This document shows positions 22,716-35,012 of a stretch of DNA of 64,000 bases, in pieces. The translations under genes and the position numbers were made by a program. The stretch covers positions 41,263,923 through 41,327,922 of the forward strand of contig OW386293.2 in the NCBI GenBank assembly GCA_936432065.2, given 5' to 3'. Every line of letters begins with the position of its first letter. The first letter of the stretch is position 1. Source of the DNA: Rutpela maculata (Eukaryota; Arthropoda; Insecta; Coleoptera; Cerambycidae). The notes under the pieces were generated by a model. It saw only the letters and a list, made by a program, of their open reading frames with translations, searched no databases and was not told the origin of the DNA.

Positions 22716-23479
22716 TATAATAATAATTTATTTCAAAAATGTTTTTCAGTAAATGCATCATTATCGAATAATACCTTACATTTTTAGAAAAAACAATTAA
22801 TAAATCGCGGAGATATGGTAGTCAAAAAAATGTTTGTAATTTGCCAGAAAAACAGGAAAAAAATTATAACTTGGCAACGCTGCATCCGATTGGCAAAAAA
22901 TTTTAGGGTGTAATTCAGGACCCTTAAAGGCTTAACTGACGCCAAAAAATTAGAGGGTATTCCATTAACAAAATTATACATTCTTGTGTAACTCCTTTTT
23001 GTGACACCTAGTATAATTGAAAATAATTTCACGTTGTAGTAGAGATGAAACATTAAAAGTTTTGTTAAAAAAGTTTTTTTATAAAGTTACCCGTTTTTGC
23101 ACAATCTTCCTAGGAAGCACTAACTGGACACCTTGTATATTTCCAAGAACTCAAGTCTTATTTTCTTCAGTTATCTTCTATTTTATGCCCAAAGATGTAA
23201 TAACACTTTCGACTGTACATGAAAAGGGGAAGAGAACAAAAAAAGAAATCTAAAATCGGAGCAATGGTTACTGAGATATGTCCTTCTAAAAGAAACGGTT
23301 CTGGCGGCCATTTTTTCTAAATGGTGGCTTTAGCTCACATTGGGATTTTTTGTGACATATATATCCTCATTCTACACGAATAGAGCTATCCATTTCTATA
23401 AAGAAATAGCTGTCCCCAGATAGTTCATACTCAAAACTGGATTTGCCTGCACTACTATTAGCCCAGTCGATGAGGGTAT

Positions 23480-23815
23480 TTACCCACAAAAATTTGCAAA
23501 CTGAATAATTTTTTTTAATAAGTCCGTGAAAGTGTATAGAATATTGTTTGTAATTTATTATTTGTGGCATATTCATGATTTCTTGTATAAATTTTATTAG
23601 GACATTTTTGTTCAGAAACACGTGATCTATCCACCTGTATTGTTTTTTTTCTACCCTGACTTAATTTAAAAAATTTTTTTTTCGCTGTTTTTTTTTCTAT
23701 GTTCTGCATTCGAGAGGAATATAAACTTTTCAGGATATTATTCTATACACTTTCACGAATTCATGAAAAGAAAAAATTATTCAGTTTGCAAATTTTTATG
23801 GGTTTCACTATAAAA
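23480..23815. repeat. Foldback repeat
   Basis: ACAAAAATTTGCAAACTGAA and GTGAAAGTGTATAGAAT on the left pair with their complements at 23740-23810. The same family recurs, as one arm, at about 28330-28620. Confidence 0.75.
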
Positions 23816-25535
23816 TGTTCTCTGTCATCTGGGCTACTATTCCCAAAGTTTGAAGAAAATTCCACCGAAATGATTTTTCCTATGCTAATGGTGCGGGGTC
23901 CTTTGCCCATCACTAAATTGGCAAACTAAATAGTCTGACCCCACTTTCCAAGGGCCTAAAGGCGTATAAAATGATTTTGAGTACAGCACAGCCCTAGCTG
24001 GGTCTTCTGCTATTGCTACCAGCCAAATCAACAATTTTAACTCCAAACTGTTGAGTTAAAATGAACTGGCTTCTGGGTTTACATAAAGAGCAAATGCACA
24101 TCCTTCCTCTATTTTTCTCGCGATAAACTGTTAGTGAATGGTACCTACTAGAAAAACTTGACAACAGATATTTGGTAAAAACCTCTTATTTAACATGTTT
24201 ATAAAGAGGTTTTCGAACATTTTTTGATGTTTCGTCGTTTTGGTTAAAGAATCCGCACGTTTTTTCGAACGTATTCTTAAAATCGTCAACATTCGATGTA
24301 TTTTGAAATAGATCCACTCTACATTTGATCAGTTTCTGTATTAATTTGTACGTAATGTAGGCTACCAATTTTAAATAATGAAATAAGTATTCAAGAATCA
24401 CTTAGTTAAGAGATCCACATTTATAATTAAACATATTCTGATTTATTAATCACGAAAACAGTTACGACAAAATTATAGACCGCATTAAAAACCCACATAC
24501 AAATTTAAATAATTACAAAACATAAATAATTCATTAATAAATTCAAACGGCTGAAATCATTGTTTACCCAATCACTCAACTACAAGAAATTTACTTAACA
24601 TTATCCCAATATAAAAGTTAACCGATTAATATGCAAACTACTGCCAAGAGTGAATTAAATTACCTACATTTTTACCAGTTATTACGGCCGGGAACCTGTT
24701 TGCTTAAAATCCGGAACTGTTCCATTCAAAAAGCGCGAATATAACGTATTTTTAATGCGGCTCTCTCGATAATTGACACTTACCCCAAAAGATAATCCTT
24801 CAAAAGCGCGCAGGCCTTGGATTTGGAACAAAACAAACTTACATCCGTTTATCACGGCACTGAAATGTCACTTGGTCCATTGTTTTTTAAACACACTAGA
24901 TCAAATTCGGCTCGGTTGCATCGCCTACTTATTATTAATATTATGACCTACAGAGACGAGTCACGATGCGAGTTTCTTTACTAGCAACGCACACTAGACT
25001 TAAAAGTGGTCTCAGCCGTTCCAGCGACCACTGACTTACTGACTAAACTGGCTACGACACAGTCAAGTGTGCTCGGTACAGGTGGAACGGCCAACTGAGT
25101 TAAAACCGCCTTTAATGTTTATGCGATTTGAGAATCGCCGGATTTGTTTATGTGGAATATAAACAATGGCTTGATTTATTAGATGGGGTTCCTGGGTGGT
25201 ACCGAGTTGTAGTTCTTTTGGGTCATATCGCGGCGGGTATGTCCGGCCGCGAGATGGTGCCGACCCAAAAAAAAACTGATCGATATGTTTACATGTTTTT
25301 CAAAGAAGAACTCAAGCAGAAACGAGAAATAAATAATAATAATAAACATTTGACAAGGAAGAGACAACTACATTGTATTGGGATAATCGAACACAGTAGA
25401 TACATAAGAAACTAATTTAAAAAATCACACACGTAACATTTTGAAAGCAAAAACATTTTTAAATTTGCTTTAAATTCAAAACAAATTCTACGCTAACTTG
25501 CATTCTGTGGGTAAATGATTGAACATTTTAGATTC
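23816..25535. other. Intergenic or unidentified transcription-unit region
   Basis: No recognisable protein was found. Two minor open frames exist: 24186-24401 (-), 71 codons, and 25125-25415 (+), 95 codons. Neither matches a family I know. The stretch 24880-25290 is richer in GC and could be a 5' region. On the minus strand it is followed by an ATG at 24880-24878 and, 38 bases on, by a GTAAGT donor-like site (24842-24837). Confidence 0.4.
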
Positions 25536-25984
25536 TTTATATAATTTGGGGATTTGGTTCGAATTGTGCTTTCCGGGCGAACGGACGCGTCCGAAAAACG
25601 CTGCCATTAAAACTTGAAAACGCCCGCTAAAAGTCCGCTAAATTTGATAAAAATTAGGTGAATTTGTAGAGTAAAGAATTCCGCGCAAATCGATATATCA
25701 TAACAAAAGAACAAAATTGAAATAGAATTAATATTTGAAAATAGCTAATACAGAGTATTCAGTGGCAGAACCGATAGTGCAGTGCTATGCATAAAGAAAC
25801 AAGCTTAAAGGACCAGGCAATACACAAGAGGAATAGATAAGCTAAGTATCTTCTCATTTTTAAAGTACCACCCAAGTTTATTTATCTAAGTTTATTTATG
25901 TCTTAATGATTAACAAGTATCTGCCGGATAAAACCATTGCAATGCTTTTTAGGTCCAAGTCCTAGCTAAATACAAAGTGTAAAA

Positions 25985-26340
25985 AATATAACTTTTGAGG
26001 TGTCAAGTGAATAAATAGATAATATCGTACATAATTTATATTTGTATCAAAAAGAATGTGTTTTGTGGTGTTATATATTTTTTATGCAAATTTTTAAGGT
26101 GTCAAAAGTGAGTGATAGGTTTGGGGAATAATACATACCTGGGACGATTAGTGATTAATTTCGTACATAATTTGTGTTTGTATTAAAAAGGGTGTGATTT
26201 TGTGGTGTAACATATTTTTTGTCAAGTAAGCGACAGGTTTGAAGAATAATACATATCTTGGGAGGTGCAATTAGTGATTAATTACGTACATAATTTGTAT
26301 TTGTATTAAAAAGAGTGTGTTTTTGTGGTGTTGCATTCTG
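25985..26340 (+). repeat. Three tandem copies of a 123-137-bp unit
   Basis: Each copy contains CGTACATAATTTRTRTTTGT, then AAAAAGRRTGTG and TGTGGTG (near 26026, 26163, 26286). The position at the 5' side of the LINE suggests promoter-like 5' UTR repeats. Confidence 0.8.
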
Positions 26341-27079
26341 CATCATAAATGCTGTAATAAACTGGTGAGGGGCTGATTCAAACGACTTTCTTCGAAAATA
26401 TGAGAAGTGATTATGAAACCATCGACCGCTGTCACCGTAAATTTATAAGCAAGGCAATAATGGTGTTATTTCTTAGATAAACAAGCGTTGACTTGGGTAA
26501 TAAATGAACAATCAGTGGCGTACTATTGGCTTAATACGCCGGGGGCTGAATTTCTTGCAGTTCTATGGAAATGCATAGTTTTTCTCAGGAAATGGTATCT
26601 ATACACAAGAATGATGAATCGAATACAGAACATAGGACCACAAAATCAAAGAAACGGGGGAACGAGTTAGGGGTAGTAAAGCGGCGGCAGGGGGGCATAC
26701 AGAAAAAATGATAACACATACACGAGAAGAGGTATACCACGGCAACAGTGGAGATAAACTGGAGGAAGAAGAGAAAGCAAAAAATGAATGAATCAAATTA
26801 ATACAAGAAGACCCTTCAATAAGCCACCATCCAAGGAATAAATGCTAGAAATCACGGTAGTGATAATAATTAAAATTAAACTCGAAATAATCAATGAGGT
26901 ATTGTTGATATACTGCGTCAGGGCTGAGTTCGCACATCACTTCAACGGAGGTATGCCTAGTGGAGGTTTATTTCAGAAAAATGGTGTTCTCTAAGAAAAC
27001 ACACACATACGTCGATAATCTCCTAATCGATGCAGAGGAAGAAGAAGAGTTGGACCAGCGGAGAGGAACACAAAATAGA

Positions 27080-27945
27080 TGAATATTCCCTAAGAATACC
27101 GAACAAACTGAAGTACCTAGGAACATACCGGACGAACCAGCTGGAGCGGAGGGAAACAGCAAAGGAGAGAATCAAAACGGCACAAGGGTAACATACCGTT
27201 CATTGCGAAAAATAAACTATCATGGGACCTTACCAAATTTATGTACATAGCCGATGATATATGGAGTCAAAAACGCGGCAACAACAAAAGCCAAGAGAAG
27301 AAGTTTTTGAGAAGAGCAGAAAGGGCATCGTCCAATAAAAACAACAAGACGAAAACAGCGACACAAAACATCAACATAATAGAAATATACGCAATGAAGT
27401 ATTGGGGACATACCCAAGGAAGGGACCCAACACATTTACTGAAGAAAGCGCTAGCACAGCACAGCAACAAACTAAAAACAGGGAGCCCATGCTACAGTGG
27501 AGAACAACAATTGAAAGGATCAGGATCAACAAATGAACACCACTAACAAATCGCAAGGATATATACTCTACCACAATCGGAAACCGAGGAATCAGAAGAC
27601 TCAGAAAAAAGAAGATTCGAAGAAGCAAAAACGCAAAAAGAGGAGCAAAAATACTCCATATTACAACACAACACGGCAACATATTTCACAAGAAGAGTCA
27701 GAATAGGCAGAAGTCCAGAACCAAACACACAAAAAAGGGAGCTTAACTGCTCCCTCACGACACAATGCGGTAACGCATCTCACAAATACCTACACCTCCC
27801 ATCCCACATTCCTTTACTATGCGCCATGTGGCTCTCGCTGCTGGCAACAAGCATGACCTTAGTCGAACCCAGCGTGGACGTAGCAGGCCCAGCTGTATAC
27901 CTGGGAGTGGCAGTAATGCCTACCGCACGCTGGTAAATCAATCAA
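27080..27945 (+). pseudogene. Reverse transcriptase C-terminal remnant
   Basis: A plus-strand frame gives IPNKLKYLGTYRTNQLERRE, then VTYRS-like and LSWDL-like pieces across frame changes. These are placed like the thumb and connection region of a LINE RT (LKYLGxY motif). Further on, a RRDPTHFL-like piece followed by LAQHSNK and basic residues resembles a C-terminal region. No fingers or palm domain (YADD) remains. Confidence 0.6.
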
Positions 27946-27972
27946 TCAATCATTTATATAATTTGGAGATTT

Positions 27973-28809
27973 AAAAGTAGTCTTTAATTTTGCATATGAT
28001 ATACGAAAATCATCTTAACTGCGCGTATTTACACTATGTAGTTCCTTATTCATAGTAAATATATTCTTATTTTTAAAAGCGTAAACTCGTATTTCAAAAA
28101 CAAATAGCGCTGGTAAGGTTAAGATTTTGTACTCTTCAAAAATTCCTTACAAGAGTGAGTACTAGAAGTACCGCCACAGAACGTAATATTTGTGCAACAA
28201 ACACATTCTGTGAGACAGTGGAGTTTTCCCAGAAACAGACATCGTAGCTTAACCTGAAGTCCACTTGGACATAATTCAGTCAGTACCGTTTTTATATTTT
28301 GGAGCAGAAAACAAATTGTTATATTGTAATTATTTACCCACAAAAAGTTGCAAACTGTGTACACTTTTTTTAATGAGTTCGTGAAAGTGTGTAGAATAAT
28401 ATCCTGAAAAATTTACATTTTGCTTGGGAACAGAACATAAAAAAAAGTGAAAAAAAAAATTGTTTTCATCCATTTTTTCAAAATTTTGAAATTAAATCAA
28501 GCTAGAAAAAAATAAAAAATACAGAATGATAGATCACGTATTTATGAACAAAAAATGTCCTAATAAAATTTATCGTTAAAGTCACAGTTTTCCAGAAAAA
28601 AAATAGTCAAGTGTAACGTTATAACTCGGAGCGAGATCCATGCGTGCACGCGCTTGAATACGCATGACTGTGACACCGACGCACTGAATTACATGTCACT
28701 AAATCAGAATTTGTTCAATCTATATGAGTGATGGAAATTGTAGCTTTCTGATGCTTTTTTGTTTTAAACAATACAAGCAAAGGATGGATGGGAAAAATAT
28801 ACTTATATA
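27973..28809. other. Spacer with a repeat arm
   Basis: About 28330-28620 is one arm of the repeat also seen at 23480-23815 (CACAAAAAGTTGCAAACTG, GTTCGTGAAAGTGTGTAGAA). The remainder has no coding signal. Confidence 0.55.
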
Positions 28810-29303
28810 CAGTGTGTCCCAGGATAGATGTAACAAGAGGTGTAATGGACCAAAAATGTTGGAATTTTGGAATGGTATTTGGGGATTGAGTCCTGCTTGT
28901 TGTAAAACTAAACTATACCAAAAATGACTTGATTTGGTGTTCTATAAGCATGCAAAATTGTAAAAATCACCACTAATAAAGTACCTTTATTTTTCAAAAT
29001 ATGAAAAAATTCCACTAAGAAAAGTTATTTAGAATGCAATTTTATATCTCTATACCAAATTTCAGGAATATAAAATTATTTTTTTGAAACTTCCCATTTT
29101 TTCAATAAATTAGTATTTTATTTTGAACCATTCAATTAAAACTGCATAGAAATTATTTTTTTGTGAATTAATATTTAAAGTTATGTAGAAGCTAAAAGTG
29201 GGCTATGAGAACAGCAGTGGAAACACATTTATCATTTATTATTGACATATCTGTCAAACGTAGTCAATATTATCCTTAATTTCTGTTTCAAGATTAAGTG
29301 AAA

Positions 29304-30430
29304 ATGGTACTCACAGTGCGTGAAAAAATTTATATTGTGCAATGCTACGGAATTGTCGGTGAAAACTCGCTAAGAGAAGTGGTAAGCCAATTTAATTTGA
29401 AATTTCCAAACACTGCTTTGTCACTTACTCAGGCTGTGAGAATAATTAAAAAGTTTCTGGCTACTGGTAGTGTTGGGAAAAGGAAAAATAAAAGCATATG
29501 ATGAAGACAATGTTGGGGCTATTATAGCTCATGCCTCTGTTATAGAAAATCCTAGGATGCCACTAAGAGAGAGATCAGCTCTTATTAATATTAGCAAGTC
29601 TGAACTCCAAAGAATTTACAAGGCAAAGAAAATTAGGGCATATAAAGCAAATTATAAACATACGCTTGAAGAGGGAGATGACGGCCATAGGTTGGATTTT
29701 TGTTTGACCATTGGAGAAAAAATCATGGAAGAGAGATTTTTTCATCATTTCATAATTTTCTCAGATGAATCCACATTCACAACCAATGGTGTTGTTTCAT
29801 CTCAGAATTGTCGGTTATGGGCTTCTGAAAATCCAAATTTTAGAATTCATCGTAGAAGACAATATTATAAAAAAGTGAATGTGTGGTGTGTCGTTTCTTA
29901 TCACGTTGGAGTTATAGGCCAGAGGTGTATGGTGCCCTTTAGGCCTGTCAAAAACCCTAACTTACCAACAAAAGATGGCTGGTGTAGTACAAACAAAGCA
30001 AAGTGACAGCGTGTTGGACTGGCCTATTGGACCTTATTTCATTGAGGGAAAGTTAAACCAGCACAATTATTTACAGCTTCTTGAAAGATTTTCTGAAGAA
30101 CATTTAAATATTTTAAGAGATATGCCTTTAGTTCATTTTCAACATGATGGTTGCCCTGGCCACTCCACAGAAATGGTAATCGGTGGGGTTGAATTTAAAT
30201 TTTGGAGAAAATTGGATTGCCAGGAATGGACCGATCAAGTGGCCGGCGAGATCCCCAGACCTATCAATATTGGATTTCTTTTTATGGGGTCGCCTCAAGC
30301 TCAGTTGGTTTACGCTGAACCACTTCCTAACGATTTAGCAGAATTGAAGCAGAGAATTACAAATGCCGTAAACTCCATACCGTTAGATCATATTCGAAAC
30401 AGTTTTAGAGAACTTCAGGAGAAGGATTGA
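29304..30430 (+). pseudogene. Mariner-type transposase with DUF4817-like N-terminus
   Basis: It starts MVLTVREKIYIVQCYG with the N-terminal helix-turn-helix module ending ATGSVGKRK, where the frame shifts. The next part has VIENPRMPLRERS, RAYKANYKHTLEEGD and IIFSDESTFTTNGVV (first catalytic Asp). After a second shift near 29990, GPYFIEGKLNQHNYLQLLE and VHFQHDGCPGHS (second Asp) follow. The third Asp block, RSPDLSILDFFLWGRLK, is readable near 30240-30300 in another frame, and the reading returns to VYAEPLPNDLAELKQRI before the stop. At least three indels inactivate it, yet all three catalytic Asp codons survive. Confidence 0.85.
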
Positions 30431-31310
30431 AATGTGTGTGGATGTGGGTGGTAGCTACGTCGAATAATGAAAAAATTGTAAACATTGTTTTGTATTGGTC
30501 AATAATTAATTTGTTTGTGAATCTGTTATGTTTTTGACATTTATTACTTGTTATAATTTTTAAACCTCATTAATCTTCTGTTAGTAATTGTTTCTTGTTT
30601 TACAATTAGTTCGATTAACATTATACCTTCTTACATCTCGTATATTCAATTTTTTATTTACCAATAGCCTACTTTTTGAGATGATTAACATTTGCTCCTA
30701 CACAACTTTAAATATGAATTCAACTCTTAATTCGCAAAAAATGAGAAGTTTCAAAAAAATAATTTTATATTCCTGAAATTTGCTATAGAGGTATAAAATT
30801 GCGTTCTAAATAAGTTTTCTTAGTGGAATTTTTTCATATTTTGAAAAATAAAGGTACTTTATTAGTGGTGACTGGTGACTTTTACAACTTTGCTTATAAA
30901 ACACCAAATCAAGTCATTTTTGGTATACTTTAGTTTTACAACAAGCAGGACTCAATCCCCAAATACCATTCCAAAATTCCAAAATTTTTGGTCCATTACA
31001 CCTCTTGTTACATCCCAGATAGCATTTATTATTCCACGAATGTACATTTTGCATTCCCAATGTTCTAATTGCATTCTGTACTTGCCAAGTATGTTCCCTC
31101 AACATTCCCATATAAATAATATTTTCACATATACAATATGATTATACATACGATATAAATGGAATATACAGAAAAGTTTATGTTCACAGTCGCATATACT
31201 GTGTACACGTATCAGGGAACGTTCTTCGTATATGTGTTCATGTACATCGTATGGACATTCGTCAATGATTTTATCTGTATAATACAGGTATATTTTTTGT
31301 AGAAATATTT

Positions 31311-31384
31311 GCATCGCCCGAGCGCCGCGTCGATAGTAATATCATCAAAAGTTCAGCACTTTTAACTCGAACGCTGGTTCGATT
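31311..31384 (+). tRNA. Weak tRNA-like sequence
   Basis: CGCCCGAGCG at an A-box position and GGTTCGATTT at a B-box position are 60-odd bases apart, and T5 follows. Stems are poor. It is listed mainly because its place, about 300 bases inside a CCC-ended element, parallels the other tRNA-like sequences. Confidence 0.3.
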
Positions 31385-32739
31385 TTTGAACTAATAAAAA
31401 TAAACCTGCATCACAACTGATGAGACAGCAATGCTAGTTTTATAGTACCTATCTACCTACCTACAAAAATAATTATGATGTTTCTCTATCTATATAGATC
31501 TGGTTTAAGTACATTTATAATCATCCCCTGTGTGGTGTATGACGTTTTATAAATTTTAAATCGTTCGTCAATATTGAATATATGAAATATGTTTTAAATT
31601 TTGAATCCAGACTTTAGATTTATGATCGAATATTAAATAATAATGAATATGAAATATTAAATAATAGCGAATGAAATATTAAATAATAATGAATAATACC
31701 ATTTTTAATTTATGTACTGTGTTCAATTAATTAGTAACTATCTCGGTAACTATCGGCATTTCTTAAGCAGGTAGTTCAGACTTAGAATGGTTATTTAATT
31801 ACATTTTATCTTTTATATTTAGATTTTCGTTTTCCATGTCATTGCAATCCCCTTGTAGAATTTTTAAATGCGCGCCACGGTCCTTAGATTAGTGCGCATG
31901 CTCATCGTACTCTAGCAGACACGTCATGCTTTTGCTGTCAAATGTTGATTTCATGTAATCTATGGATTTCATTTTGTGTTTTGTTTTTTGTTTTCCCGTG
32001 ATTTATTAATTAGTCCAAGTATACATTAATTGCATTGCAGTAAGTATTTTACAATTATTGTATACAATATAACTACCACATAGTTTTGCTGTCATTTGCA
32101 GATATTTTATATTTAGACACTAAAGTTTAATGTTTAATGTGTGTCCCTTTGTACATATTATACTAAGCATACCACCTATATTAGTTATAATAATTACGGC
32201 GTTTGTAGGTATCGATTTTTTGGAAAAAAACTGAGGTGGTCTTTGTAATGGTCTCGGTCCACGAAAAGGAAGCTTGGTGGTCACCATTCAAACGGAAACA
32301 ATTTGACTGATCATTGAAAAACAGGAGAAACCCCCTCCCAGAAACGTGGACACTTTACGGGGTGTTTAAATCTTATTTTCAAGAAGGTAGGTTCGATCTA
32401 TTTCAATATTAAGAAGCTTTTGTTTATTTAAATCACAATCATTGGATTTGATTACAACGTACGAGTTGTGATAGTTATTTATTTGTAGTAATTTCAGAGG
32501 ATTATAGAAGAGCTGCAATTGATTGAAAAGGACAGAGATCATATCTGATGTAAGAGTGAACAAAAACAAATCAAAGGACTATGTACAAAAAACACGTTAT
32601 TCCTCCTGTCAGATGAACATAATGATCGAAGAACATATTAGAAGCCGTCGACTTCCCAAGAAATTTTGTCCATACTAGAAGTTGAAAGAAGATATGTTCT
32701 TTTAATAACTCTGGTAGGCATTTAAAATCAAGTACTTAC

Positions 32740-32965
32740 CTAAAATTTCGAATGTTCACTTGAACGAATTTCATTGAAATGAAAAAGAAAAATTAATAGA
32801 AGCCACACTTCGATTTAGGTGTAAAAACTTAAGTATTGTGGATATTTATTGTCAGCAAATGTGGCAATGAAGTGTTTATGCCTAAATCGATGTGTGGTTT
32901 TTATTAATTAACTTTTCTTTTTCATCTAAAATTCATTCAAGTGAACGTTCGAAACATCAGGTACA
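32740..32965. repeat. Foldback repeat, about 225 bp
   Basis: TTCGAATGTTCACTTGAACG and AAAAAGAAAAATTAATAGAA on the left pair with complements at 32905-32960. The centre carries ATATTTATTGTCAGC. No coding capacity. Confidence 0.75.
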
Positions 32966-33017
32966 TTTAAAATCACAAGCATTAAATATTTCCGAAATCC
33001 AAACAAATATCTATGTT

Positions 33018-33825
33018 TTGTAGGTAAAGGACACCGCATAAAACAAATGAAAAAAAGGGCACAGTCAAATGGGCTGAAAATGCAGAATGTCTGAAAATGG
33101 CCAGTTTGAAAGGTCAAAGATCAGGAAGATCGGTACCCACTAATGTCATAGTTGAGAGTATTATGTGACGAGTTGTTTAATGTTGTTATTCATATTCATA
33201 AGACCGGAAATGCCGCAGGTTTCATGAATGAGGTGGTGATTTTTTTTAAGTTCCTATGCTTACTTTAAAGTGAGGGTGTGCATGTGTGTGTATGTGTGTA
33301 GTGGGGGGGGGGTTGGTTAGCGTGCGTGAGAGAGTGAAAGTGTGTTCCTATCAAAGAGTTGTAATGTATGAGCAGTGGACAGCGCGCAAACGGTGTGAGC
33401 ATTCTCATCCTTCTCGCACAGTTCGTTCTCTCTTTGTCGCACAGTACATGAGGGGCTGTGTTGCTTTGTAAAACAGAGTGGAGAGCAAAGGAGAGGGTAC
33501 GAGGTGTGCGACAAGGACAAGGATGCTCGCGCCGTCCAGCAAATCAACGGCTTATTTCCTGTAGTCAGAACTCTTTGGTTCATATGTGCAAATACATTAG
33601 AATAACAACATTAAACAAATCCTCATCATAATATGATACTCCCAACTATGACAGCGGGTACCGATATTCCTGATCTTTGACCTTTCATATCTCAAAAACT
33701 GGCGATTTTCAGATATTGTGCCCATGAAAACTTTTGATCAGGATATTATGAAGTCATTTTCAGCCCATTTGACTTTACCTTCTTTTCCATTTATTTTGTG
33801 CCTGCCGTGTCCTTTATGATAATAT
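33018..33825. mobile_element. TIR element of about 0.8 kb
   Basis: The ends TAAAGGACACCGCA and TGCCGTGTCCTTTA, and inward CAAATGGGCTGAAAATG, GGTCAAAGATCAGGAA and CTATGACA-type segments, are inverted. Arms are about 160-190 bases. The centre contains a GT-rich microsatellite and a G10 run (near 33302). Confidence 0.75.
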
Positions 33826-34892
33826 CAATTTGTTTAATTTATGTTTGATCAGTTTTATTTTTTCTGTAAGATCTTTGTAAGATGTTTTTATATTTTTCAA
33901 CTTTATCATGGCCAGTTTTTAAAGAGAAGTAAGTACCTATTCAAATATAATACAATGTATTTTCTTTTGTAGTTGGACTAGCACGTGTATCTCCTCCGCT
34001 GGACAGGAAGGAAATACCTTCTCCTAAAAATTGGAAAAGCCAAAAGAAAGTATTCAGCCAGTAGGATCAGTCACAGATGATGTGTTGAGAATGAAAAGTG
34101 GACTTTTGCAATTACAAGTATCACCATCGGCAACACCTGGACACTGGTTTTGAAAATGTAAGCCCTCCAATTTTTACTATTTTTTATTTATTGACAAAAA
34201 AATTCGTTATAGTAAAATATGACAGTTCATAAGTTGCAAAGAAAATTTTTTTGTTAAAAAAAATCTCAATTGAAATTTTTGTCACAATTGTTTTTTATTA
34301 TTGCAATTCATTTTTGTAACAAAAAATAAAAATATATTTAAAGTAACAACTGTTTTATTTATACCTCTTCCTAAATAAAATCATGTTTTGTTCTTGGCAA
34401 TTTAAAACACGATTTGAAATAGATAAAACTTTAAGGTAATGTAATATGATCATTAGATTTTTTCATAAATAACACGTTAAATATGATTTTTAAGCTGATG
34501 TTTTAGGGTGATAAATGTTTGATCCATTTTAAAATAGTTTTTAACAGATTATATTAACGTAAAACTATTTTTTTTTTACATATATTCTTGGACCTTTGTA
34601 AAGTATTGTTATAGCAAATACAGTTTTATTTAAGTTTATTTAGCATTTGTATGCTCCATTCAATAAAATTTGATGAATAAAACATTTGACTTTAGTTGAA
34701 AACTAATGGTAAAAACAAATTTTCTGTGCATATATTCCACATTTACTTACGTAATATTCTTCACAAGGAATGTGAAATGTGGAAAATTAGAATAAGTACC
34801 TAATAATTGACTGTAACAATTAAACTTTAAAATTAGATATTGCATTTATTATATGCAAGTACTTCACTCATATCGTGTATTCTCTTGGGTTT

Positions 34893-35012
34893 AATTATTA
34901 TAATAATTTATTATTTGCTGTAATCATAGATGAGTCGCTGCGTCATACTGAACATATTCAGAATGAAGCAGCGACTCATCAATGATTACAATAAGTAATA
35001 AATTATTATAAT
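34893..35012. repeat. Near-perfect 50-60-bp inverted repeat
   Basis: AATTATTATAATAATTTATT and GATGAGTCGCTGC on the left match their complements on the right around the short centre ACTGAACATATTCAG. Only a few mismatches occur, fewer than in most foldbacks here. Confidence 0.85.

Larger units (their letters stand above)
20460..23145. mobile_element. Foldback element interrupted at its centre by a mariner
   Basis: Arms 20460-20856 and 22717-23145 are inverted repeats of about 400 bases. The outer ends are GGTGTTCAGTCAGT and ACTAACTGGACACC. Shared landmarks: GGAAGATTGTGCAAAA, CCCTAAAATATTT and TATCTCCGCGATTTATTAAT. Removing the mariner leaves an almost loop-less palindrome. No coding capacity. 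Confidence 0.8.
19925..23455. repeat. Outer arms of a concentric palindrome
   Basis: About 19925-20200 pairs with 23190-23455. Landmarks: GAACTATYTGGGGACAGYTA, GTGAGCTAAAGCC and CGGAGCAATGGTTACT-like segments. These arms enclose the foldback element 20460-23145, which encloses a mariner. All three share almost the same centre (about 21700-21800). Confidence 0.75.
25556..27952 (+). mobile_element. Internally deleted non-LTR retrotransposon with long target duplication
   Basis: A 20-base sequence beginning TTTATATAATTTGG flanks both sides (25536-25555 and 27953-27972) with one mismatch. The element ends in AATC repeats, as several LINE groups do. It contains an upstream tandem-repeat region and a short, broken reverse-transcriptase C-terminal part; most of the ORFs are deleted. 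The clade is not determined. Confidence 0.82.

Noticed and set aside
27220..27682. Several long minus-strand frames rich in Leu/Phe/Val
   Set aside because: They are antisense to the LINE remnant, whose plus strand is A-rich and free of T-rich stops on the other strand.
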